A stretch of 64,000 bases of DNA. It comes from Glandiceps talaboti (Eukaryota; Hemichordata; Enteropneusta; Spengelidae). A program made the translations under genes and the position numbers. Location: NCBI RefSeq assembly GCF_964340395.1, contig NC_135561.1, forward strand, positions 8,248,232 through 8,312,231, given 5' to 3'. Below the pieces are notes generated by a model, which did not search any database, had not been told where the DNA came from, and was given only the letters and a program-made list of their open reading frames with translations. Below are positions 1 through 16,602 of this stretch, in pieces. The first letter of the stretch is position 1. Each line of letters starts with the position of its first letter.

Positions 1-293
1 ATACAATCCCAAACCTTACATGCCTGTATGAATACCATCCCAAGCCTTACATGCCTGTAAGAATACTATCCCAAACCTTACATACCTGCAAGAATACCAT
101 CCCAACCCTTACATGCCTGTACGAATATCATCCCAACCCTTACATGCCTGTAAGAATACCATCCCAAACCTTACATGCCTGTAAGAATACCATCCAAACC
201 CTTACATGCCTGTACAAATACCATCACAACTGTTACATGCCTGCAAGAATACCATCCAAACCCCTACATGCCTGTACGAATACCATCCCAAAC
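1..293. repeat. 31-bp minisatellite, about 9.5 units, cut by the window edge
   Basis: Nine near-identical 31-bp units run from position 15, with a partial unit at 1-14. Each contains ACATGCCTGTA-GAATACCAT followed by a C/A-rich stretch, with a few substitutions per unit. Since 31 is not a multiple of three, the array is open in shifting frames and creates artefactual Cys/Tyr/His-rich peptides. The array may extend left of the window. Confidence 0.95.
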
Positions 294-812
294 ATGTTGC
301 TCCAGTTTCCCATCAATCACGATCAGTTTACACTGAAATAAAATTAACTCCAACACAACGACTTATAACATCACTACACTGTCCTACTGTCCTCAATAGT
401 TTTTACCAAAGTTCGTTTCTGGCGAGATTTTGTCACTACTGCCAATACATACCAGTGATATACGTACATTGTTAGGGCTAGGTATTTACCATAGCTACAT
501 TGCTGTTTAGTGATAACCCACAGGATGATGACCCCGTACCAGTGACTCGTGATGTTGTAAATGTGCTATTAGTACTGGGCTAGGTATGAAGTCATATACA
601 TGCCAATTATGTTTCTCGTATAACACCTTAATTTGGTCTTAAAGTCAAATAAATGTGAAAATAAAGTAATCAGTTTCTGCTGATTAATTAGCTTAGAGAC
701 TAGCACAGGTAAGCTATTGTTTCCTGACGAGTGTCAGTGTGACCCCAAACTCAAATCGTACATTTTTCACTGTCCTTGCTATTTGATTGAAGGTTTCAAA
801 TGTTCAGTTCCG
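294..812. other. Intergenic, no feature recognised
   Basis: Unique-looking AT-rich sequence with no credible exon, RNA gene or repeat. Confidence 0.6.
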
Positions 813-937
813 TTTTCTCTCTCGCTCCCCCCCCCCCTCCCCCTTCTTCTTCTGCTTCTTCATCTTCTACTTCGGGGTGGTGGTGGTGGTGGTGGTGGTG
901 GTGGTGGTGGTGGTGGTGGTGGTGGGTGGTGGTGGTT
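813..937. repeat. Polypyrimidine tract followed by (GGT)n
   Basis: A C/T-only-like tract (about 813-873, including a run of 13 C) switches directly to about 20 GGT triplets (to 937). The strand switch from pyrimidine-rich to G-rich makes it hairpin- and quadruplex-prone. Peptides read from it (poly-Gly, poly-Val, poly-His) are artefacts. Confidence 0.9.
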
Positions 938-3785
<2,848 letters not shown>

Positions 3786-3909
3786 CAAAATGTGGACGTT
3801 ACTCGATCCACTCGTAAAATGTGGACGTTCCACCCATCTAAGCTACTCCACTCGTAAAATGTAGACGTTCCACCCATCTAAGCTAATCTAAGCAACTCCA
3901 CTTGTAAAA
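3786..3909. repeat. Short tandem duplication (~40-45 bp, about 3 degenerate copies)
   Basis: The phrase CCACTCGTAAAATGTGGACG and the following TTCCACCCATCTAAGCTA recur two to three times, with truncated copies at both edges. Confidence 0.85.
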
Positions 3910-3997
3910 ATGATCAAAGAATTTGAAATATTCGAAACAATAAATGTAAAACGTGATTTGATATGTGCGCGTGGCTGACAGACGTACAGACACACGG

Positions 3998-4040
3998 CCT
4001 TGGTCGACCTCGGTCACGTGACCTTGTTAGGTGACCAAGG
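3998..4040. promoter_or_regulatory. Nested palindromes with CACGTG E-box and TGACCTTG half-site
   Basis: Outer 8-bp arms CCTTGGTC (3998..4005) and GACCAAGG (4033..4040) enclose a perfect 12-bp palindrome GGTCACGTGACC (4012..4023). Overlapping it is TGACCTTG (4019..4026), the reverse of an extended AGGTCA nuclear-receptor half-site. Sequence structure is certain; regulatory use is inferred. Confidence 0.45.
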
Positions 4041-4339
4041 TGGTGTGATACGATATGAATTTATACCCCCAGTGGTCGGCTCACATTTCTAGAAATAATG
4101 TTCGTGGCTCTTAAGCACTCCAATGAATGTTTAATATGTCATTGTTTATGTAGTGTATGGTGTCTGCACACCTTCAAACAAAACTTGTACTTATTTCTCA
4201 CAGATCTGTCTCAATGTTAGCCTCAATACTAATACTCTATCGTGCACGGTCGGCTAACACGCGCTTTGCCTCCAATAATATATTAACAAATTCTTATTTT
4301 CCCGATTTTTAAAAAAAAACTCGTATCATTTTAGACTTA

Positions 4340-4373
4340 TAATAATAATAATGATAATAATAATAATAATAAT
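4340..4373. repeat. (AAT)n microsatellite
   Basis: About eleven AAT triplets with one ATG interruption. Confidence 0.9.
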
Positions 4374-10108
<5,735 letters not shown>

Positions 10109-10367
10109 AACAGGTGAACATTTTGATTTATTCATACACAGGTGAACATTTTAATTTATTCATAAACAGGTGAACATTTTAATTTATTCATAAACAGGTG
10201 AGGGACACTTTAATTTATTGATTAAACAGGTGAACATTTTAATTTATTCATAATCCGGTGAATATTTTAATTTATTCATTAAACAGGTGAACATTTTAAT
10301 TTATTCCTAAACAGGTGAACATTTTGATTTATTCATAATCAGGTGAACATTTTAAGTTATTCATATG
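10109..10367. repeat. 28-29-bp minisatellite carrying CAGGTG in nearly every unit
   Basis: About nine units. Each has ACAGGTGAACATTTTAATTT followed by ATTCATAA, with small changes (one unit has CCGGTG, one an insertion near 10201). CAGGTG is an E-box recognised by Snail/ZEB-type and some bHLH factors. The array lies about 16 kb upstream of the RBM24-like gene. Confidence 0.93.
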
Positions 10368-10381
10368 TCAGACTTACGGAC

Positions 10382-10433
10382 CTGGTGATGCTCTGTTAAA
10401 AGAGCGAAAGCTAATCAGAACATTTGGAAACCC
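10382..10433 (+). repeat. Dispersed stem-loop repeat, copy A
   Basis: Matches the minus strand of 20203..20258 at about 81% over 52 nt (hand alignment). The core is CTGGTGATGCTCTGTTAAAA then GAGCGAAAGC, with GCTCT/AGAGC pairing and a GAAA immediately 3' of the stem. Copy A directly follows the 28-bp minisatellite and precedes a (TA)n run, so it is probably the end of a degraded element. Confidence 0.7.
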
Positions 10434-10478
10434 TTTGAGTTAAGTCTTGTTGAGACTACCCAGTTCTCATGCGTGTGT

Positions 10479-10502
10479 TATATATATATATATATATATA
10501 TA
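10479..10502. repeat. (TA)12 microsatellite
   Basis: Uninterrupted TA dinucleotides. Confidence 0.95.
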
Positions 10503-10569
10503 AAAACAAAGTAAACGACGTACGTGTTTGAGAATTTTAGCACCAAATGTGGATGAACATGCCACTTGA

Positions 10570-10577
10570 TGACGTCA
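10570..10577. promoter_or_regulatory. CRE octamer TGACGTCA
   Basis: Perfect palindromic CREB/ATF consensus in otherwise unannotated intergenic DNA. Confidence 0.3.
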
Positions 10578-11120
10578 TAATGTTAATATGACATTGTACA
10601 CATGCACATATACCGTATATGATATCACGACGTCTGTATCTAGTTTACGTAGTACGTCACACGATTGACGCCCCGAGGCCATTCACCGAGTTCTCTCAAC
10701 CTCAACCATTATTTGGATGATTGCAAACAATCAGCCTGACTTGACATGATTCTAGAAGCAGTCTGGCGTGTCTCCCCAAGTAGTACTCCTCCTTACGGGT
10801 TCACACTGTGGTCATTTGTCAATTTTATCATTTTTTCAATCATATTTACAAACTTTCATCATATTAAATATGTGGAAAGTGTTATTGGTGGCTTTCCATA
10901 ATTAGGAACTCAAGAGATAAAACGTATGTATTGAGTGAAAGAGTCAGGCGATGGTTCAGTAATTGGAGGCTACAGCAGGTGCATCTATTATGTTTAGACA
11001 ACACTGTAGGTACATCTACATGTACCAACACGATATTTACGGTCGGCTGATTCACGTGTTAAAACTCACGTAAAATTCGTCCTAAAAGGTGGCTAAAGAA
11101 ATCGTCGTGCAATTAAAGAA

Positions 11121-11399
11121 ATGGGACAGTGTACCAAGAAGTTAAGTGGAAGTCATTGGCGTTCAGACGATGTTCTTAGTGGGAGGAGCTCACATTTGAC
11201 GGACGTGTCCTTACAGGTTGTGGAGTACTCCACCCCGAAGACGTCTTCAGAACTCCCCTTAAGAATTTCACTGCCTGGGGGTCGAACGCTACCCGGGACC
11301 ACCGTACAATTGTACAGCAATAAAAGGAACGGATTTGTTTTAAAGAAACAAACACTTGATGCAGGTGAAAGCTATTCAATGACACGTATATCTTGTTAA
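11121..11399 (+). CDS. Possible unidentified first coding exon (starts MGQC)
   Basis: An ATG with a favourable context (AAAGAAATGG) opens a 92-codon frame of mixed, non-repetitive composition in a locally GC-richer stretch. The residues begin MGQCTKKLSG, then a Ser/Thr-rich segment, then a Gly/Leu/Val stretch. A consensus donor (GATGCAG then GTGAAA, cut after 11364) lies before the in-frame stop, so a spliced first exon is as plausible as a stand-alone frame. The N-terminal Gly-Gln-Cys hints at acylation, but position 6 is Lys, which does not fit the classic myristoylation pattern. No family was recognised, and no partner exon was found between here and 26.5 kb. Chance is a real alternative. 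Confidence 0.25.
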   Translation: MGQCTKKLSGSHWRSDDVLSGRSSHLTDVSLQVVEYSTPKTSSELPLRISLPGGRTLPGTTVQLYSNKRNGFVLKKQTLDAGESYSMTRISC

Positions 11400-11529
11400 A
11401 TACTGAGTCGTGAAGATCGCAGTGAAGGAGTTGTGATTAAGTGTGTAATTGAAAGTGTATTTGAGTGTTACCATGGTAACAAGGTGGGGCGTCTGTGCTT
11501 CTACATTAAGGTGTGTGTGGATGTTGGTT

Positions 11530-11531
<2 letters not shown>

Positions 11532-11578
<47 letters not shown>
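11532..11578. repeat. (GT)n microsatellite
   Basis: About 23 uninterrupted GT dinucleotides. Confidence 0.97.
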
Positions 11579-11579
<1 letters not shown>

Positions 11580-11773
11580 AGGTGTACATAGTCTTTTCAT
11601 GTCAAATCATGGCTGGAGTTCATGCAAGACTGCGATGATATGTACAATTTTTGAACTTTACGGGAAGTATCACGCTTTCTAGATTTTCTCGTCAAAGTTA
11701 ATTTTGTTTTCACATGAGTGATAGAGTGACCCAAGAAACATAATGACAATAAGACTTTTCATATTAATTTGTA

Positions 11774-12093
11774 CTACTCTAGAAGGCCACCGACCCAAAT
11801 CGCATATTTTGCAAATACAAAACAAAAATAAAAGGTTACAAAACACAGAAAAAAATACAGACAAAAAAATATCTGGTTTTGCCTTAAAACCAGATACGGG
11901 GGACAAATGAAATGGAATTCATCCACGACGTCGGATGACATGCAAATTTTGCAAAATTGTTTTTCAAAAGCTATGTTCTGTGACGTGCCTTGCTCTGCTG
12001 CCAGTCTCAGACCAGATATCCTCAAACAGACTGACGTCATAAGACATTTTGCATCCACATTTAAAGTCAAGTACTCACTTTTGAACCCAATCT
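11774..12093 (-). pseudogene. Fossil C-terminal fragment of a non-LTR retrotransposon reverse transcriptase
   Basis: Read on the minus strand from about 12070, the frame shows the pattern common at the C-terminus of LINE polymerases: LRIS (residues 16-19), a short spacer with NI, then C-x2-C (C40, C43), DEFHF (50-54), CPPY (56-59) and an Arg (R63). In intact elements this Cys/His-type motif lies just after the polymerase domain. Downstream of R63 the frame becomes Phe/Cys-rich and stops at 11774, so it is degraded. The polymerase domain itself is absent, and the upstream side runs into the foldback element at 12094. Family recognition rests on motif order, not a database search. Confidence 0.65.
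12032..12039. promoter_or_regulatory. CRE octamer TGACGTCA inside the LINE fossil
   Basis: Perfect TGACGTCA, but within the retrotransposon remnant, so it may be incidental coding sequence of that element. Confidence 0.2.
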
Positions 12094-12267
12094 GATTAAA
12101 ATCTGATGTGGTGAAAGCGGCTAGATGTTTTTGTTTACCTCTATTTCCATCATTTTGTGTCGTTTGGTTTTTGTTCTGAGTGATCGCCGCCTTACCGATA
12201 CAAAACGGTGGAAACAGAGGTAAATGAAGCTAGCAGCTGGCCGCTTTCAGGACAACAGATTTTAATC
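12094..12267. mobile_element. Foldback (MITE-like) element with ~70-bp terminal inverted repeats
   Basis: The left arm (12094..12162) and right arm (12196..12267) are inverted copies. Both begin GATTAAAATCTG from the outside, share GAAAGCGGC, TTTACCTCT and TTTCCA, and end near a shared TTTTGT-TCG. The arms have scattered substitutions and a ~3-nt gap; only ~33 bp separates them. No convincing target-site duplication is visible and no coding capacity exists. The left end abuts the LINE fossil, so it may have inserted into, or formed the edge of, that element. Confidence 0.8.
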
Positions 12268-13770
12268 AAGTTGTTTTGCACCTAAGCTTGAAATTTCGAT
12301 GCAGACGGAGATTATCCTTACAGCACGTTTCTCACCATCAATTTTATTGATATAGATCGCTTGCTCTGGTCAATGAACTGACAGAGAAAGGTGCCAAAGT
12401 CACAGTAACCTTGAAAGGGTGATTTATGAAATGTATAGATAGATGTACTTATATATTAGTGCGTGAAACAGTTACACAATTATATGTATTAAACCAGGCA
12501 GAAATGGATACTTCGTATTCCGTTCGGCAGTTGATTTTAATTGTTTTTTTTAGCAAAATGTTAAAAATATTCAAAGTTTTTCAGAAGCTAGTTTGATGAA
12601 ATCAAATATAAGTTGACAAGAATATATGCTGTCCCGGTCGATTGTCGTTGACATGTAACATGTAACTGCAGCCTAAGACATTATTTGTACATTTATTATT
12701 GAAATAAATATTGAAATCACGTGAATGGGTATACCTGGAAGTGATGATACAGTTATTAATATAGCAATGAATAGATTAGGTTCACACGTCATATATGTAT
12801 TATGTGAGGCGGGTTTTGCCTATGCAGCATTGTTGTGCTTTTTACAAAGCCAAGAAAAAGTCATTTTAACCAACCCAGCAACCCACGACCGTTATTTCTA
12901 AAACAGAGTTACAAAATTGGTAATGCAACAGTGATGAGAACTCTACAGTTCAGTGACACGGTTTCAACATGTGGGAGACTTGTCATCATTAAGTTACCCG
13001 TGATGCTTCACTCAAAGTAAAACAGCTCTATTCTGAGTAAGCTTTGACAATTTGTGTAGCCCTATTTCAAAGGGGTTGTATAAAGCATGGTTGGTGAAAT
13101 AGGTTTACATGACTTTCTAAGTCTGCTTCACTTGTGTTTGAAGTTCTGACGGAAGTACAAGTTCATCTGAATCACAAATCTCTTATAGATACCTGTACAT
13201 CGTATTACGTATGTCATGGATGACCGAACATAACCTTCTGATATTCGTAACTTTCCCTAATGTCATGTGATATGATTTAGATTACAGCAAAGTGTTTAAG
13301 TGTGACAAGAGGTCACTGCGAACTCCCAGCTGTCATGAAGTACATGTAATACGTAGAAAAATATTTGCATTTCGCGAATTGTATTCTTCTGATGAGATGA
13401 CATAAGGTTTAAATAAAAGATCACCAGTGTCAAATAATGACTGATTACAGACCAGCTGGAAGGGCAATGACATGATCAAATTGTTTAACTACTTTTCATA
13501 TTTTGTCAATATTATTTGCATCGAATTTAGGCAATGACACTCTGCTTTCTTCAGTTTGTTCATTTATGGTGTTGACGATTTTATTATCCAATCATTTGTG
13601 CATTGTATAATTTATATTTATAAGAATTTAATTTTGGAAATAAAAGCATTCATTTAATTTTAGAAGAGAGCAAGCTTTTTTAAGGAGACAACTTGTCCTA
13701 GACAAGGAGTTCGATCTGCTACCTGTAAAATGATTCCAAGTTAACCACGATTTTGTGTAGTATGAGTTAT
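12268..13770. other. Intergenic, no feature recognised
   Basis: Unique sequence with short random frames only. Confidence 0.6.
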
Positions 13771-13788
13771 TCCTCTAACGTTAGAGGA
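13771..13788. repeat. 18-bp perfect palindrome
   Basis: TCCTCTAACGTTAGAGGA is its own reverse complement. It lies about 65 bp outside the left arm of the inverted-repeat element that follows. Confidence 0.9.
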
Positions 13789-13850
13789 TATCAGTTCCTG
13801 ATGTAAAAGTGGAGAGATTTTGTGGAGAGAATAAGATTTTTGTGTGGAGA

Positions 13851-14480
13851 CATTACACTGTACAATATCTTACCTACAACTCTCTCTGATTGGTATGCTT
13901 GGAGGTTCCTTATTTTATAACTTTTTCAATAATCCATACTTTTCAACAATTTAAGCATAGTAATTAAGTTTAATTAATATGTAGATAAAGAACGCTTAGG
14001 AATAAAAAATAAAGTTCTAAATTTTGTATAAAAATGAACTAACAACTAAATTAAGCATGTGCTGTGAATAAAACATTTTTCACTGTCAAAGTGTCAATAA
14101 CTTGGGTAGTCAGTGTGTATGATGAGTTTTAGTATGTAAATTTCTTTTGTCATACCTATTCAAATAAATCTATATCTTTGGCAAAGTCATAACAGGTGCA
14201 TATATTTTCCTTAGTTTCGTCGCAAATATTCTGCATGTCTTTCAAGAAAATCTGCTGACAAATTCCTAAAATTGCTACTCCTTCTACAATAAATCATTGA
14301 TACCAGAACCGATGAAAATGGATATTCAGAAACTCATCAGTGGCAATTCTACGCTTGCCAATTGGAAAAAAAATGTTTTTACAAAACCCTATACACTGGT
14401 GAGATTTGTCTGACTTCAAGGAGATGATGTCCAACACTACAAATCAGAGAGAGTTGTGGGTAAAATGTTGTACAGTGCAT
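13851..14480. mobile_element. Inverted-repeat-bounded element (~630 bp, ~51-bp arms)
   Basis: Left arm 13853..13903 and right arm 14430..14480 align in inverted orientation at about 80% over 51 nt, including an exact CACTGTACAA and ACAACTCTCTCTGATT. The ~525 bp between is AT-rich, CpG-poor and non-coding. This fits an old non-autonomous DNA transposon, though no target-site duplication or transposase fragment is seen. Confidence 0.6.
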
Positions 14481-14726
14481 TAGAGGTCAACGTATGACAG
14501 TGACCAGTAGTTAATGTAACATCGATCTATATTTTGTTACGCATACATTCCCATGCAGTTTACCTCACTCTTGCATCGAATGTGCCCAGAAAAATAAACT
14601 GTGTAAAATTTGCTGTTACGTTGTTCAAAAGACTCCAACCTAATCTCAATTTAAAAAATCTAGGGCCACTGTATGAATGTTTTTAAATATAGGTCAATAT
14701 GACTGATCAAAATTTAGACATTGCAT

Positions 14727-14810
14727 AATCCAATATGGCCGCCGAAACTCTATGGTAAAATGAAATCCAATATGGCCGCCGAAGACTGTGTTAATTCTAT
14801 GGTAAAATAA
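14727..14810. repeat. Tandem duplication around AATCCAATATGGCCGCCGAA
   Basis: Two copies, 37 bp apart, each followed by TCTATGGTAAAAT. The second has a ~10-bp insertion. The shared core contains ATGGCCGCC, a YY1-like sequence on the opposite strand. Confidence 0.85.
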
Positions 14811-16103
14811 AAAGATTGACGATTTCCTTGAAAACAAGGCTGTGAAACCCCAAATTTCTTTTATTATTTCAACAGGACCAGGAACAAGCTTTCATATGGA
14901 AAAGTTTGGAGAGATTTTATGAATTTTGATTTGTCCCCGATGCGCATTCTACCTTCATAACAATGTATGTTGACTGTAATTTCACTAGTGTCATTTCTAT
15001 AATTTACGATATTGGTTGTATGCAATCGCCAACAGTTGGACGTTTGATTGATAATAATATGAAGATCTCAAGAAATGTCAAATCTAATGAAGTTGGTTCG
15101 ATCTTACAAGTGTTGTATCTGTCTATTCCCTGGCCAACAACCGTCTATCATTTCCACTTGCGAGACTGTTAATTGTAAATCACATCATATCAACTGTAAT
15201 AAGTTAAACTTTCCAAAACGAATATTTTATATATGAAGACAATGTAATATACAGAAATATAAATAGATTTATAGGATATGGCGGAAAATTTCTGACGTAA
15301 CAGTAACACGAGAGCAAAAGTGGCATACAACCTGTCGCTTGAGAGGAAATCACGTCCTTCAGTTTTGTACATTTTTTTCTTGACATATCATGTGCAAAAT
15401 TTTCTGTATTATGGACCGATGGCCTAGAATTACACAAAATAATATGACGTATATAAAAATCAACATAGCTATCCCTAGCTTTAATGACACGTCCCCGGTT
15501 CCACTTTACCGACGGAGGCTGGTTTAAACTAAGAAGTACCACAATACCTTTATCGATAACGAAACGCGGTGTAGAGTAAAGGGGCCAATGGGAAAAGCTG
15601 TTCTGGTAAGAAAATAATATACTGTCGTACATGCACTTATAACGAAAAATCGCTCTAGTACCGATATTTTGTTACCAACTTCTGACACATTTGTTGTCAT
15701 GGATTCACTTGACAATACATTGCATCATGGGAATGGTGTCTGTTCGACGGCTGTCTCTCCCTGGCATGATTACCATGACTTTATAAAGTGAATGCTATTG
15801 TAACTTCCATATCATTTCACCCATGACGTGTCCGTTGCCATGGTTATGCCAATCCAGGTGGTCAAAATTTGGCAGCTTAAAGTCAACTGACCACTACTGC
15901 TCCCTTATTTCGGCTCTTGTAAACAAATAAACTTTGGTCATATCATTTTTTGTTTATTTTGCGCATTACATCAGAGATATGTTACAAAATAAACACTTTT
16001 AATTGTAACGTACCTCCAGTATAGTTCATCGATATACGTCATCGTATACTACCAACACACTTGCCTTGACCCAAACATCACAATGTTTGAAATTCTGGAC
16101 TTA
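14811..16103. other. Intergenic; weak BEL/Pao-like coding trace on the minus strand
   Basis: No gene. A minus-strand frame within 15204..15632 contains PPSVKWNRGRVIKA, vaguely like the P-x3-W-x2-GR motif at the end of BEL/Pao polyproteins. The resemblance is too short to call. Confidence 0.4.
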
Positions 16104-16163
16104 CCCCCCCCCCTCCTCACCCCCCCCCCCCGCCCACCGTCCTCACCACCGCCACCACCACCC
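16104..16163. repeat. C-rich low-complexity tract
   Basis: Long C runs interrupted by T, A and CACC triplets. Generates artefactual poly-Pro and poly-Gly peptides. Confidence 0.9.
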
Positions 16164-16568
16164 CATATATTCCTCCATTTCTTGTCAATATTAGACTTGG
16201 GTGTTCTTTGTGGCTTTAGTCGACTCACGAAATGTATCATTTACTCTCATATGTGCCACAGATCAATCATCACAGAGCAGATATCATTAGCCAGTCAAAA
16301 AACATCCAAAGAATGCTTTAGATTGTATATTATAAGCAGTTACTTGACATTTATCATTACGAAGGGAAGGAATTGTTTCTGGTCAGCTCGCGCATCACTT
16401 AAATCCCCTCGTGTCGATCTTTTTTTTTTATGTTTGTCCAGCCCATGCAGTCTGCAGATCTGGGGAAACACAAAAATAACCCTCCGTACTTCAGTGAAGA
16501 CAACTGCAGAGCCAATCATAAACAAGCAAATGACATCAGCTCCACATACACACTTGCTCTAATTTAAA

Positions 16569-16602
16569 CATAGACCCTCCACCCTCTGGTGGAGGGTCTA
16601 TG
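16569..16602. repeat. Perfect 15-bp-stem hairpin with 4-nt loop
   Basis: The left arm CATAGACCCTCCACC (16569..16583) and its exact reverse complement (16588..16602) flank the loop CTCT. Flanking TTTAAA on both sides extends it imperfectly. No gene is adjacent, so a transcriptional role is not supported. Confidence 0.9.

Noticed and set aside
1-293. CRISPR-like regular repeat
   Set aside because: The 31-bp units are contiguous with no unique spacers and the genome is eukaryotic; it is a minisatellite.
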